From: Ophiodon elongatus
Lineage: Eukaryota; Chordata; Actinopteri; Perciformes; Hexagrammidae
Length of the DNA stretch: 64,000 bases
Assembly: GCA_016806645.1 (NCBI GenBank)
Contig: JACSYO010001874.1
Span: 313,001 to 377,000, forward strand
Reading direction: 5' to 3'
Shown: one piece after another, positions 16,401 to 31,058 of the stretch
Numbering within the stretch: the stretch's first letter is position 1
Layout of the letters: every line of letters begins with the position of its first letter
The notes under the pieces: model-generated
Told to the model about the DNA's origin: nothing
What the model saw: the letters and a program-made list of their open reading frames with translations, nothing else
Database searches by the model: none
Program-made: the position numbers and the translations under genes

Positions 16401-16861
16401 AAGACACACAAAGAATAGGAAAATAACACGACGAATAAATAAAAGCTTGACATTTGCTGCGAGATGCCAAAGAAATACTGAACCTGCTATTTCTCTATTG
16501 CTACAATTATTGATCCCTTGATTTATAAGTAAAAACTGTGAGTTCACTGAGGGATCAACTCTAACTTGTGTGGGATTGTTTAGGAAAAAGCACACGCAAA
16601 CATATCAAAGTAACACCAGGAAGAAAATCAAACATATCTGATGAATGTAAAACAACATGAAAAAAAAAAAAACGTGCGTAGTATCAAATCATAAAATAAT
16701 AGCTTTTTCATGCTCTCTCTCACACTCACACACACACACACACAAAAAACAAACACGCATTTCTCACTTCTGTCAGACTCAAATACAAACAAATAAATAA
16801 ATGAACATAAAGTTATTAATTATTCTGAAGCAGGAATCAAATATACATGTGTCTTGAGATT

Positions 16862-16862
<1 letters not shown>

Positions 16863-16915
<53 letters not shown>

Positions 16916-16920
16916 TGTGT
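16863..16920. repeat. Microsatellite (GT)n
   Basis: About 28 GT units with one GTCT interruption near the end. Confidence 0.96.
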
Positions 16921-19541
16921 GTGAACTTGCAGATTGATAAAGATAATCCCAAAAGATAGACGGAGAGGCAGACCGACGGAGCAACTGGCGGGATAACAAT
17001 GCAGAAAATAGGGACGTACATTCAGTCATGTTAAATGCAGGTTTGAAATATGAATGGAAAAGGACAAACCGCATTATGTGTAAAGGCACTGCTCGTAGTG
17101 ATGAACCAACAAGACAATTATAACTCAGCGTCATGGAGCGTTTTACCATCTTTCAGCTCATCGTTTTGGTTACAGAAAGAAAAACGTCTTCGTGAACGTC
17201 TCTTCGTGTTTATCCTGCGTCGTCTGCTAAACCCCAAATAAAATGTGTCTCTCTTTAACAGCCAATACGCTGATGGAGGCTACATGACAGCGGCATATGG
17301 ATTAAACATTCAGCTAAAATGCACGTCCACGCACATGCGTAGACAACTGCTCCCGTTTACCAGTCCTCCGGTCTACTTAAGAGAGTTCACATGCAGAGCA
17401 GAGGCACTACTGGGAATCACAGTTTAGCCCTCTTCTCTCGCTCATCGGCTCCGTCTCTCCGTCTCACAGACACGCAAGAACACACAGATGTGTTTGTATT
17501 CACGAGGAGAAGGAGGAAAAAAAAAACTCCGACAGTCTCTCACACACTCCGTACGCGGCCATTCTGTCTCTCTGTCAAGGCCTTCAGGTTGTATCATTAA
17601 TTACATCTGACACCGCTTCTTGTGTGTTTATGTGTGCGTGTGTCTACGATGCGTCCCTCGGGCCCCGAGTAGGGAAAGTGAGGTTCAAAGACCCCCTGCC
17701 AGAATGCTAAATCAATATTAATACATGCACACACGCACAGGCACACACGCGCGCACACACACACACACACCAAAGAGATGTCAGCGCAGTGGTTAGAGGG
17801 CATTGTTTCATTGTCTCTGTGGTGCTCTCCTTCCTCTCCATCAGCCTCTCTCTTCTGCCTCCGAAGCTACTCTTCATCCCTCTGCCTGTCTCTCTCTCCT
17901 GCTACACTCCTTTCCTTCTCTTTGGATTCTCACCTCTACAGATACAGTGGAGCCACACTGTAGACGCTGCTTAAAGCTCGCTCGGGCAGTGCCATCAGCT
18001 CCGTCTCGTCATTGACTCTTTAGTCGACTTAACTGGTATGAAAAGTTAGACATTTAGAGACCGCACCTTGCTCGTTTCATGGGTGGGAAATCGGTTTTGT
18101 TTCATATTAAAAAACGGTTGGTCTTGGATGATTTTACAGAAGCAAGAAGAATCTGCCCGTGTTAGAAAACTTAACACAGATAGCTGAATATATGACTCTT
18201 CCAACTGCTAACTTTAAACCAAACAAAATGTAAGAGTAGAATGGACGACGCCGATTTACGTAAAGATCGTCACATAGTTAAAAAAACAAAACAAATTCAA
18301 AAACACAAATTCAAGCGGACCTAAACCAAACTCCTGTTCAAAAGCCACAAATGTGACTTTCCTGTTGCGTGAAAAAGCAGCCGGCCGGATGGGAAAAGTG
18401 TTTAGAGTGTGCAGCTTGTACCCTCGAGCAACAGACCTGAATACGGAGAGTATGTTGGAGGCGGAAGAGCTCTTTAATGTTTAAGTTCTCACAATTATTA
18501 CATTATATTGAGCATCATACTTGTGAACTACCACAGCAGACAGTAAAAAAGTAAAAAAGAAAAATGTTGATAATAATTTTGATAAGGAGTTAAAAGTCAT
18601 CACTTGAACCAGCCTGCGGTCTGTATCACATAACAATCCAACAGTTTCAACAAAAGAAAAAGCAGCCCACAATCGGGTCACGCTATCGAGCCAAAATGGC
18701 TGAAGATCTTAATGTCCGACATCTGTGTGCTTATTGCTCGGGGCGGTGTGTTGGTGTTAACAATTATGTGGTGATGTGAACCATATTAACACTTGTTTGC
18801 ATCCACTGGAGTGCATGCATGCAGACACACGTACGCAAGTGAAAATAACGGACTCATTTGTAGGTACACAACAGCTGGAGTTGTCGACACACCGTCTATC
18901 CCAGCCGTACGTACGTACATGGCTTTTACTAATTGCCTCTCTACCCAACCATGCTTGACCAAACATTGTCTCATGGCTGACTTCATAGCAGAGGCTCTGG
19001 CTGTGTGTGTGTGTGTGTACACTGTATCGTCATTCCATTGTTGTCTGTTCTCTCTGTCCTTTGTCACTCTCAACACTCATCAACATCAAAATAACATCTG
19101 TCAACTTCTGTACAAATACACCTGACATACACAGATGACGTCTGGACACCCAGACACACACACACACACACACACACACCTCTAACCAGAAACAAATAGA
19201 AACCTATGATTTTACCACAAAGTGTGTGCGCGTGTGTGTTGTGTGTGTCTCACTAGAGCACATCTGGATACACAGTGCTCTCTGCTCCAGATGTGTGTTT
19301 TTAACCACTGCAAGCCATATCACACCTGGACACCGCAGACACACACACACAATGTCACCAATAAACAACAAAATCAGAGTTTCACAGAATGTAGGCAATT
19401 AAGTGCGCTGATAAACGAGTGTTTCGTGTCAGCGTGTAGGTCTTCATGCTTGGATATCAAACAGGAAGCTGGAACGTAAACGTCATGTTCTGTCATTACA
19501 CACACAGATATGCTGCTGAGGAAATGACTTGATTTCTAAAT

Positions 19542-19678
<137 letters not shown>

Positions 19679-19689
19679 CCCCATCAGGG

Positions 19690-20000
19690 GAGGGAGCACT
19701 ACCTGCGCGGCCCCAGGAAACAGGGCTGAGGACCCTCCTAATGACTTAATGGAGCTAATTAACAATGATAAGACGTCCAATCAGCACGCCGGCTTCCTGA
19801 AGGCTCTTGTTAGGAGCTAATTAAAGAACCAATCGCAGCAGGAGAGGTGACGATGCTGCGTCACAGTAGCGGGGCAAAAGATTGAACACGATGCGATGGC
19901 TCTCCGCGACACACTGATTGAATTGGAGCTCATAAGGCTCTTTTCCAAGTCACACAAGCACTTAAAGAGTAGGATAACAATAGGAACCTGATTAAAAAAG
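19690..20000. promoter_or_regulatory. Candidate regulatory block with paired homeodomain/CCAAT modules
   Basis: GGAGCTAATTAA occurs twice in direct orientation (19751-19762 and 19813-19824). Each copy is followed within 20 bases or less by a CCAAT word (19777-19784 CCAATCAG; 19829-19836 CCAATCGC). The rest is single-copy. The repeated arrangement suggests a cis-regulatory module; conservation is untested. Confidence 0.3.
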
Positions 20001-20108
20001 AGCAATCAAGTACACGTTAGTACCATTGCTATGATTGGTACAAGTGAACCTACTATAAGTACTCCTAGTACTTTTCCAGCCGGTGCAGCTATAAACGTGT
20101 TTTGCTAC

Positions 20109-20151
20109 AGTTCTTTTTAGTATGCTTACAGTTCTTTTTAGTATGCTTACA
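20109..20151. repeat. 21-bp tandem duplication plus partial third copy
   Basis: AGTTCTTTTTAGTATGCTTAC is present twice head to tail, and a diverged partial unit (aatgcttttcagta) follows. Confidence 0.9.
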
Positions 20152-20414
20152 ATGCTTTTCAGTAACTGCTATAACAACCACGCCTTTATTTTCGCTGCGT
20201 TTTCTCCATCATTACCCCCATCATCACACCACTTTACCTCTGTCCTCTCTGTAGCCAGCCATCCCTCCCTCTCTTCCTCCCTGCCCATCTCTGTCTTCCA
20301 GGGGTAGTGTTCATGCGGTGTGGAGTCCTCTCTCCCTCGCTCTGTCTCTCTCTCAATCTGGGCTCCATGCTGTGCCAGTTTAATTGCAACAGCACCCTCG
20401 TGTGCCAGTCGGGC

Positions 20415-20415
<1 letters not shown>

Positions 20416-20459
<44 letters not shown>
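20416..20459. repeat. Microsatellite (GT)n
   Basis: 22 GT units. Confidence 0.96.
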
Positions 20460-20462
<3 letters not shown>

Positions 20463-20584
20463 GAGAAAAAGAGAGAGGGAAGAGATGGAAGGAGAGACCT
20501 CCTCAGAGTGTTCAAGGATAAGCGGCAGGGTGCCGGGCCACATTCCTCTCTCTCCTCTTCCACCTTGTTTTCCATTCACTCTCC

Positions 20585-20640
20585 TCATCCTCATCATCCT
20601 CATCATCCTCATCCTCCTCCTCCTCCTCCTCCTCCTCCTC
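20585..20640. repeat. Trinucleotide (CAT/CCT)n tract
   Basis: Imperfect CATCCT units turn into about ten uninterrupted TCC units. It lies in a pyrimidine-rich region continuing to about 20920. Confidence 0.9.
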
Positions 20641-21064
20641 TTCCACTTCCATGACATCCGCTCACTCCTCACGGCTCCCTCTTGCTTCCCCTCTCCTCCC
20701 CACTAGGCAACCGCGGGAAAGGCCCCTCTCATCATTTCGCCTCCTCCGCTCCACTCCTCTCCGGCTCCCCCTCCATCTCAATCTACCTCCCACCAACACT
20801 CGCGCACCACCGCTGTATCTTCCCCTGCTGACTCCCTCGTCTGTCTCAGCCCTCTCTCTCTCTCTCTACCATCCATTGCCCCCCATGCAACCCCCACCCC
20901 TCTCCTGGTCGTACCTCCCATGATGCCCGTGGAGACTTCCTGTCAGAGCTCCCTGCTCCTCAGTCCTCTCCTTAATCAGCTGTCAAATATCAAACGCTCC
21001 TCTTTCCCCCTACTTCCACCCATGGGCCCCCCCTGCTGTCTGCGCAAAGAGGCACATACAGGAT

Positions 21065-21164
<100 letters not shown>

Positions 21165-21378
21165 TTGTGAACTTGCCAATGACCACACACATAACAGACA
21201 ATGACTGTAGGTTGTGTGTTACTTGCCTGCATTTAACTGACTACTAATAGAAGTTGATCAAAGGTAGTCTGTTCATATCACTCATCACACATGCGCGCAC
21301 ATACACTTGTCTGGGTCCTACAGGATAATGTTAAGGAGACATTTTTAACATCGCAATTTAGTAAGCATGGGTGGCACC

Positions 21379-21420
<42 letters not shown>

Positions 21421-23241
21421 ACACACCACACACCCACACACACACGCACACACGCACGCACCATCTATGGATGTCTCCCCATAACTCGCACACAGTTCAT
21501 GATGATGGAGAGCTGGTGTTTCCCACTTAATGACAGCACAACACTCGCCCACTTCGTCTACCTGTCAGCACTGGCGCGTGTGTGCCTTCATGTCAGTGTG
21601 TGTGCGTGGGGTTTATTAATTCACTCATCTCCTAATGTTGTGCAGCTGGGGAGAAAGAGAAAGAGGGATGAAATGGGGGTAGGGGGAAGGGAGAAGGTAA
21701 GTGTTTGGATGAGAGACAAAAAAGGGTGGAGAGATATTTAGAGAGAGAGAGAGAGGGGGAAAAAAAGGAGACAAAGGATAAGACGGAGAGATGAACGGGC
21801 GGTCCAGAGTGGATGAAAGGTTGAAGTAACGTTGTTTAATCACCTCAGCTTCTGCTGTTGCTTCCAGACACACAACACACACTTGTCTAAATGATTAGTC
21901 ATTAGCCAATGAACCCACTGGCAGACAGACAAGCAACGATAAATCTAACAAAACCATCAGCAGTGTCTTGCAGGTACCCTGAGAAAACAAAACACCACTG
22001 ACCAAACACTTTCTAATTTCTATGAACAGCAGGAGGATTCTGCAGCAGCTGCTTCACAGTGAAGCCTTTTTGGAAACCCCATAGCCTCTACAATACAAGA
22101 ACGGTGTTCTCTGTCGCATCAAGACAATCGCAACTCGCAACTTTTTCTACATCTCAAATACTACGAGGCTTTGGAAACACTGGATGTGGGCATGTCCATG
22201 CATGCAACATGCTGCACAAGACACAGGCTATCTAACACCACTGTCTGACTTGGTCTGGAAATACTTCTGCCGCTAATAAAACGGGCTCCTCGCTCAGAGC
22301 CCCAGAACTGCATACCAAGGTTCAAACACACATTTCACAAAGTCGGAAAATACTATTCGTCTCCAAAATTATGTTATTATTAACCACATGAAATAAAATG
22401 AATAAAGCAATTGCTGAAATCAAGACAGAAAAGAATCAATATTGTTGTAATGCAATCTCCACATTGCTAGTCCAATGAAAACAGCCGGCCTCCTGAAACA
22501 CAGCCACGGTTCACTTTGGGTCTTGAGCCCTGGTTTGACAACACTGCTTTAGGCTGTTTAGACATCTAGCTCACTCTATTGTCCTGCCTGACTAGACAGG
22601 GTTTCCAATCCAACGAAGCAGGGGCCTGGTCCCAATGGCCCAGCCCCACAGAGCTGCTGCGACGCTAACACACTTACACTCGTACTGTATAATGTAGTGG
22701 CAGAACCCAAGACCTTGGCATCATGTAGTGCAACGGGTTGAATGGCAACCAGACGGCCAACAAATACACATGCACAGCACAGAGGAAGTGCCTGTGCCAC
22801 CCGTAACCTGATCTCTGTGCACAGCTTTAGGAAAAGTGACACACAAAGGACAAAATGTATAGAAACAATGAGGGGGAGTGAACAAAATGTGAGAGGGACG
22901 AGCAAAACAAGAAAAACAGCTGAAGGGTGGGGGGGAAAGAGAAAGAGAGAGAGAGAGAGAGAAAAATGAAGGGGCCCCCTTGGGGCCGGTGGTCCATTCA
23001 AAACATAGTAGGGGGTGCATTCTTCCTCCTCTCTCTCTCTGGCATTTGCCTTTTAACTCCTCAGTCACACACCTTGCGCACCATGAGATCAGGACCAATG
23101 GGGGAATGTGTGTGCGGGTGTTTGTTTGTTGTGCTGGATATGAGCAAGACTGCGCATTCATGTTCGACAGTACGGTGTGTTTGTGTGGTCTGTGGGAATG
23201 TGTGTGTCCATTTTCAGGCTGCAGGTGAGCTCTGCTCCAGA

Positions 23242-23244
<3 letters not shown>

Positions 23245-23314
<70 letters not shown>
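23245..23314. repeat. Microsatellite (GT)n
   Basis: 35 GT units. A short GA array lies further on at 23681-23706. Confidence 0.97.
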
Positions 23315-23316
<2 letters not shown>

Positions 23317-23678
23317 CCCAGCCCCGTGTGCGCCAGGTTATTTCTTGTATGCGTTTTCCACATGGGCTTATGCCCTTTTGTATGTGTAGTACGACTGCGT
23401 GGGTGTGCTTCCAAGGCAGGAGACAGAAAAAGTCTGTTTAATCCACAGCAGCCTTGGACACACCAGCGCAGCATGCTAACACAACTGTAACACGCGCACA
23501 GAAACACACCGGCTCGGGTGTGTTTACGTGTGTTGTGGAGCTGCCTCGATACCACACATGGGCAATCCATCCACCGCATCACAGAGAGCAGGATACAGCA
23601 AATGGAGAGGAGGATGGGAAGATGGATAAACGGTAAGGGAGCGGGATGCATGATGGGAGGTATGGAAGAGACAAGAAG

Positions 23679-23710
<32 letters not shown>

Positions 23711-25976
23711 AATGTATTTCTCAAAACACAGACATTCACTCTCTCACACTTGTAAAATGACCTTCTGTTAATAACCAATGTGATCAATTTTAACTACTGT
23801 ACCAAGAATCCGCCATTACTCTACATGCCAACAGCTGTGATTCCATTCGGCCTGGTATTTAAAATAAAATAACCCCCTGTAAAGGTGTCATCTGTTCACA
23901 TGTCCTCCCAAAATGCATACAGCAACTATATTCTGAATATTACCATGGAAACTGAGCAGGTGTTTGAATAACCATGAGAACAGTGATCCTGATCAAACAA
24001 GAAGTGAGTGTTAAACTTGATCAAATGATGAGACCGTGGAGCACCAGAGATATGTTTTGAGTCACGCATTACATTGTAATAAACGTTCGTTTTCTCCCTT
24101 GGAGCCATTTTGTAATTTCTGGGGTCTGGCTCATATTTCCACCCACAATCCACAGAGTTAGTGGCACGTCATTGCAAAAACGTTACACCAAATAGGTTAT
24201 GGCGTAAACAGACCTGCCTCTGACAAATAAATAAAATGTATGTCTTTCATGTTCATGCATGTCATGAACACCAACTTAATCAACTTAAACAACAAATTAT
24301 ATTATATCATAGTAAAAAAAAAAAAACACACCAATAAAGTACTGTTATATGTGGATGAGGTATATGTCTTTTTTTGTGCCATTACATTACATTGTTGTTG
24401 TCATTAAATTGTGACCTGGCCCTCAAGCTTGTCAAGCGAATTCTAACTGAAGGCTTGTTTAAAGAGCATTTTAATACATCTCCGAATTGATGGCACACTA
24501 CAAAGTTGCACAAATCCGTGTACAAAAAGAAATGATACACAGGGAAGAAAGGTTGGGAGCGTGATTCTAACTTATAATGGCGTGAGTACACAGCATGCAC
24601 CACAACTCCCCAGGGACGCCCCCTCCGCACGCTTTCCCTCCTGATCTCTCCCTCCCTCCCGCTTCTCCATCTTTGCTCCTTCCCTTTCATTTGAACACCC
24701 CTCGCCTCAAACAAGGCCTTCAGCTGGGTGGGGACATCCCTCGAACAGTGCCAGGTAAAAGTGCCAGAGAGTCAGCGCACGGAGAGAGGGATGAAAAGAA
24801 TGAGTGAAAGAACAGAGGGAAAGAAATCCTAATGACTGGCCGACCCCCCCACCCCCCCTACCGCTCCCTCAAAATAAACAAGGGGCACAAATGGAAGGAT
24901 GTGGGCAGAGGTACGGCACTGAGTCTGCGGAGGTAGAGGAGAGAGCCAAAGGAAGACGGGCGAGGAGGTGGAGGGGCTGTAGGTACAGACGTGATGGTTA
25001 GTCTGTGTTTAACAATAACTGGGGAGGAGAGAGTACTGAGAGAGGAAGAGAGGAGGGAAGGTGGGGAATGGAGCAGAAAATGAGTGAGATGGAGAAGGGG
25101 AAAAAAAAAAAAACACGAGACAGTGGCTGTTTATTTCCATAGTGACGAGGCGAATGAAAAGCAGGACCAAGAGAATAAACCGCGGCATGATGGGAAATTA
25201 AAAAAGCGGGTAGCAAAAGCTGGAGAGAGAGGAAAGGACGAGAGAAAAGTAGCTTTTCACATCTCTGTTGAAGGCTACTTAGTTTCTTTGAGTGTTGTGG
25301 TTTTATTTGGATATCGGCTACTTGTTGTGTGACAGGTGGTGCAGGGATTTCAAGATTATTCCAGTGATAATACTGTGAGTCATGCCAGATAAGAATATCT
25401 GCTCAATGCAAAAAAATGTAAATGTAATGGGAAAGACGAGAGGAGTCAGTGTGAAATAAAAAAAAAAAAGGGGGGGAGGGAAGGAGAGAAGCATGAAACC
25501 ATAATTCAACAGAATAGATAGAGGAGGGATGGAGTGAGGGAGGACTGCGGGTGGGGGGGCTGATGAAGGGACGATGCAGGGGGCCGAGATCTAAGCCGTA
25601 CCACTCCTCCCTACACTCTTACCTAGGAAAAGAGGGATTTGCTCTCCCTGGGAGGGCTGGAGGGAGGCGGGGAAGGAGAGATGAGGAGAACAGGAGGACC
25701 ACTAAGAGAGAGGGGGGTTTGGGGGATGGGAGGGGGGGGGGGTTAGAGGGAGTACTGGGGATAAAGGCAAAACAGATCAAGAAGGAAAAAAGAGGAAGAT
25801 ATATCATGAAAATCATTCGAGTGAAAAAAAAGAAAGTCCCCACCGCGCTCACCCTGTTACTGATGCTCAGGAGACCGTTTTAATGTGGAGACGCAGTGGA
25901 ACAACATTTTCAAAGCCTAGGTCCACACTCACATAATGCAAAATTCTGTCTATTATCTTTCTTAGAATAAGAATCC

Positions 25977-26014
25977 CGCATTCCGCACCCCCCCCCCCAA
26001 AAAAAAAAAAAAAA
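25977..26014. repeat. Homopolymer junction (C)n-(A)n
   Basis: A run of about 13 C followed directly by about 16 A. Length is unreliable in most sequencing methods. Confidence 0.8.
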
Positions 26015-27269
26015 GAACAGTGCAGGAGCAGAAGTAAGAAGAAAATCAACGTGCTGTTATACGCATCCATGTTGTCTGGTGCCTTTACTGCCGTTTGTAG
26101 ATGTATGTGTTTGTACTAAAGATCTCCAGAAAAAAAGGAAAAAAAATGCATTAAACATGAATCCTTATTCACAGAGCAAGTCCCTTTGTACTTTGTACAT
26201 GCATAAATTATCCTGCTGACAAATCACTGCTCCGCGGTGTTGAGGCGGACAAAACCTTGTTCCAGTTGGAACACATCAGGTGTCTTTTGTTTGCTGGCTT
26301 TAAAGTGACCTTTGTAGGAAGTCTCTGGTCACTATCCCAGGGGGGATAATGGGAAAATATGGAGAGAGAGGCAGCTTGTACTGACATGAGTCCCCTAATG
26401 GCTCGACCCAAGACCTCCCCATCACCTCCCTGAACAACCCCGTTTCTCTCTCACCTCCTTCACTGACTGAACTGTTCCCACAGTGCCTTTACTTCTAAGG
26501 TCTTCTCTGCACGGTGTCCTCCCGCTAACAACCTTCTCCTAACTCCTTGTTTCCTTGCCGCCTTCCCCTCTTCTAACCTCATGTTGTCTGTTTCTCGTGC
26601 CATATTTTCTGCTGCTCTTGATAACAATGATTCTACTTTTATTTCTCCACCTCTGTTTGCAGATTTTCTTTTAAATAGTTTCGGTACTTTTTTGGTTGGT
26701 ACCCTTGTTTTATAGTACAGTATCATTAGCTTGCTCACTTGAGGAAACTTTCTTTAATGTCTGTTTCACTTCAGCTGTGTATCACAAAATCAGTACATTG
26801 TGTAAGATGGGGTGGGAGCTCATCGTCACAGACCATGCACTGTAAAAAGTGCTTTTGTCGTCCATGTGAAAGCTGTAGCTGCATATTTCAAATTGCACTC
26901 CCGTCTCCGCTGCTCACACCGGCCACCTTCTTTATGGGGGACTGCAGTTGAAGTGCATTCTGGGAGATGACAGGCTTCTTTATAATCTACTAGCAGGCTT
27001 TCACAGCTGCCTGTCAGCTACCCAACAGACATGTACGCACGCCCGTACGGAGGACGCCAAGTGGCACTGAAAGGATTCTGTGTGTGAGAGAGAGATGGAG
27101 AGACAAAGACCTCGAGTCCTGCCTTGTATAACTTCAAAAAACTAAATCCTGGTCCCCTACTTTTTCCTCAAGACATGTAGACTGCTTTTTCCAGGAGCCC
27201 CTAGTGTATCCCTCCATCCCTCTCTCCCTCTCGTTTCTCCCTCTCTTTCGCTGTCGTTTCTTCCCAACT

Positions 27270-27440
27270 CAAAACTCAATTAGTAAATTAGTTCCAGCTC
27301 GCCAAGCGTTAAACAGCGGCCTGGGACCGCGTAAACACACACTCCACACTCCATTAGGGCTCCGCGAGCGCCATACAACCCAAAAACCCTTGGTACACAG
27401 GTACACACATGCACACTACCAGAGTAATTAATTTCTCCAC
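27270..27440. promoter_or_regulatory. Candidate conserved non-coding block
   Basis: Contains AATTAGTAAATTAGTTCC, GCGTTAAACAGCGG and CCATTAGGGCTCCGCG in single-copy sequence. It is proposed on appearance only. Confidence 0.2.
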
Positions 27441-29349
27441 TCACAAAGGATATGCACACGAACACAAACACGCCAGCGTATTTGTGGTGTGCCTGGTCAT
27501 TGTCCCAATCGCCATATCTTTTGAAATGGAAGCGGAAAAATGCAACGCAAGACAGACGGATTTTTCACGTTTCCTTCTGCTTCCGTGCGTTCGAGACTCC
27601 AAATCTAACCTTCAGTATGAAGTACGAGAGAGAAAGAGAGGGTGAGAAATAAGAGTACGGGGAGATATTTAAATGATGGACTGGGACAAAATAACCAAAA
27701 TTGAGCATCAAGCGCCTTCAAACCCCTCCCACAGACAAGTGAAGTTACAAACGTTCCCGTGCAACCACCCACCCACCCACCCACACACACACACACACGA
27801 GTGCCCAGCACTAAAGTACGACTGAGCTGGTTAAAAGCAAGCCTTCATGGTCTTTAAAAATTAAAACACACACGCTCAAGCGCTCAGTGGTGTATTTTGA
27901 CAGTGTGTGATGACCGTGGGTAAAGCACTTAAGCTGCTGTAATTAGGCTGATCGCAGTGGCGACAGAAGATGCTTTCTTTCATCCCCTCACTTCAGAAAC
28001 CGGCAGGACACACTGAGGCACACTGACACAAGGAAAATACACACACACGGCTGATATGTGTGTTATGGCCGAGCGCGGACCCAGAGGGACAGATGCATTA
28101 CGCGCTAACATGCGAAGACACAGAAAGACAGGTTAACACACAAACACAGCATGCGGGGGAGTCACAACAGTGACATGCAGACAAAAAGCAGCTTGATCTC
28201 CGTCATGTAACAAGCGTTGACGGTATAAAACAGAAATCTCTCTCTCTCTCTCCCTCTCTCTTTCTCTACCTCCCTCCCTCTCTCTCTCCCTCCCCCTCTC
28301 CATCTCTCCCTCTTGGTCTTGCTTTACAATTCACCCGTTTCCCGCATCTCTTTGGACACGCGTGTGAAAAGTAGAAGATGAAGGACGGCAGACATCATCT
28401 TCAGATGTTTTTCGTAGACGTGATACCGTTTGATTATTAACGATAAGCCAGCATCGCAAGGGTGTGCATTTTCCCAGAAAACCACATGTCAATCAAACAG
28501 AGAAGTTTCAGTGTCTGTAGGTGTCACTCTTGCCAGCTCTCACTGCTCATGTTAACTCCCCAGCGTTCGCTGTTGTTGAGCAATAAAAGCTTTCATGAAC
28601 CGGGTACGGATGCAGAATCAGCATCGCTTGACATTCATCGGCAAGTCACAGCAATTTCTATTCACATTTTAATATCGTTTTTGAATGTTTGAATACTTTT
28701 TAAAGACCTGCGGACAACCCGAATAGGAGGGGAGCGAAAGGGCACAACAGAGACAGGCAAACAAGAATATAGCCAAGTAAAAGAAATAAATACGAGCACA
28801 GGTTTGCGAGTGAAAGACTTATGAGAAGGAGAGAAAGACGGCTGGAGAGAAAATGAAAGAATAACAGAGAGAGAAAGAGAGGCTCAGTGGAGCTGAGCCA
28901 GGGCTGAACAAAGAACTACAGTAACAGTCCACTGGCCTTACAGCTGCTCTCTGCACACACACTCCCTGGGCTCTGGCTCTGGGTATGTAGTGTGTGTGTC
29001 TGTTTGTGCTGCTGTGTGGGTCCCCATAGGTGTCCACCCTTTCAGCAGTTGGACTGCCAACTCATAACCCCCCCCCCCCTCAAACCCCAGCCCCTCCCGC
29101 AGAGAAGAGAAGGGGAGGGAGAGAGAGGGAGGAGCTCAGAGGAGAAGGAGGTGAGGGGCGGGGGGAGAGAAGAAAAAGAAGGATAGACGGAGGGAGTGAA
29201 AACATTTAGAGTAACCAATGTCTGTATTAAACAAGATCAGCTCGGATGAGGTGTGTACCCGTACTAGCCCGTGAAGTCGAAACGTTGAGGTAGGTACTTG
29301 TAATTCGCTGCAGAGCTTGTAAAACTGCTGGAGCATTCAGCTGGAAAGG

Positions 29350-29545
29350 TTTTATCATTTGCAACACAACAGGAATCAGTACAACAGTTTTCTAATTATG
29401 TCCCAATTAGAAGACGGTTATTTCCTCCATCTTCTAGTCTGCTGCCATGTTTCTCCCGTTTCCCTCTCTGCCGCTTCATGTTCAGCGGCGCCGCGTGAAG
29501 CATTAATTCCTCTTTTAGTTTCAGCACAGTTTAACGTTCCGCCAT
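29350..29545. promoter_or_regulatory. Candidate conserved non-coding block
   Basis: Single-copy block with TTCTAATTATGTCCCAATTAG, a split palindromic pair of homeodomain-like sites, then AGCATTAATTCC. It is a possible enhancer; conservation is untested. Confidence 0.25.
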
Positions 29546-30262
29546 GAGTGACAAAGACGACATTGGGTTGTTCCGTAAACGGCCTTCAGTCGGATTACTG
29601 CCACTCTGCGACTTTCTCAACTAGCTCGGTGCGAGCGTGCTAACAAGTCACGTTGATAGATGGCAACGGGGCTGCACATTAAAACAGCAAGGCTGCTAAT
29701 AAGAGTGAACTCTCATTCAGCGAGCGTGTTTCAATATTGCAAGTTAGCCGTTAGCTGTCATTTGGAATACACGTCAAGCACCAGAACAAAAAGTAATCAA
29801 TGTTGTTATTGCTCCCCACTGTCGGAAAAAGTCAATGTTGTTGGTAGTCAATTTGAGAGGAGGAGGAGAGGAATGCTGCCCCGTGGCCTTAAAGGAGCCA
29901 ACATAAATGCAGTTATGAACATGTCATAACCTTTGTTATCAACTCCTCTAATTCTGAGATTGAAGATCCATTGCTCAGTCAAGAGCTGAGATCAATATAT
30001 TATTTTGAATATTATACGTAGCCCTAACTCACTTCGTAATAAAAAATAATATTACACAATCATTAATAAGGGATCAGCGTGAATGTCATAGATCCAGTTC
30101 CATCTGTCGAAACTCTGCTAAAAACTGTTGAACGTCATACTGCTCTCTCTTCCTCCCTCCCCGTTACTCTCACATCTGTCCAACAAAGCCGAAATAAATG
30201 CCAAAGAAAATGATATATTAAATTTAAATTACAACACAGGACTATCAAAGAAAGATCATCAT

Positions 30263-30265
<3 letters not shown>

Positions 30266-30316
<51 letters not shown>
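30266..30316. repeat. Microsatellite (CA)n
   Basis: 25 CA units, ending in a short GA run. Confidence 0.96.
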
Positions 30317-30319
<3 letters not shown>

Positions 30320-30915
30320 AGAGAGAGGACCCCCTGCAGTTGTAATTAAAATTGTCCTTGACAGTAAGACATAGTGCTTTCACACTCTTGGACCCTTGAA
30401 CATCAGGACTATTTAAATACACACAGACACACGCACACACACACACAATCGTTTTTGCATATACCATACCTTTCCACATCAACGTTTCATGGTCCATCTG
30501 GCGAGTCCGCGCACGCACGCACGCACACACAATTTGCCACACCTGATGTTTTTCCACTTGCCTGTTTTCTGTTAGACAGAGGGCGTCAAGATCAACTAAA
30601 AAAAATGTGTGTTCACGATTACTTGGAACACAAGCATGCACTTGTGCACATATGCACAGAAAAAAATGTGTACAAAAACACACATTTGTATACACAGGTG
30701 CACAAGAATGATGAGAAATTAAAAAGGCTCAGCTTTAAAATGTTCTCTCACGGTTCCTCCACAGTGGGTGCATCTCTGCTTTTTATTTTTCCACAGTGAA
30801 AAACCCCTGGAAGCACTGCCTTCCGCAGTGAGTGTGTTAGTGTTACAGGCCATGTCTGTATGTTAAGCCTAGTGCTACTGCAGCGCACTGGGACTGCTGT
30901 GTGTACTGTATTCAT

Positions 30916-30917
<2 letters not shown>

Positions 30918-30961
<44 letters not shown>

Positions 30962-30996
30962 AGGCAGAAAGTGTGTATGCGAGCGACCAACGGAAT

Positions 30997-31054
<58 letters not shown>
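30918..31054. repeat. (GT)n and (GA)n microsatellites
   Basis: About 21 GT units (30918-30960) and, 40 bases on, about 27 GA units (31000-31054). Confidence 0.96.

Positions 31055-31058
<4 letters not shown>

Noticed and set aside
20169..20672. Minus-strand frame of 167 codons with Arg runs
   Set aside because: Composed of (TCC)n, (GT)n and CT-rich sequence; no conserved domain or splice structure.
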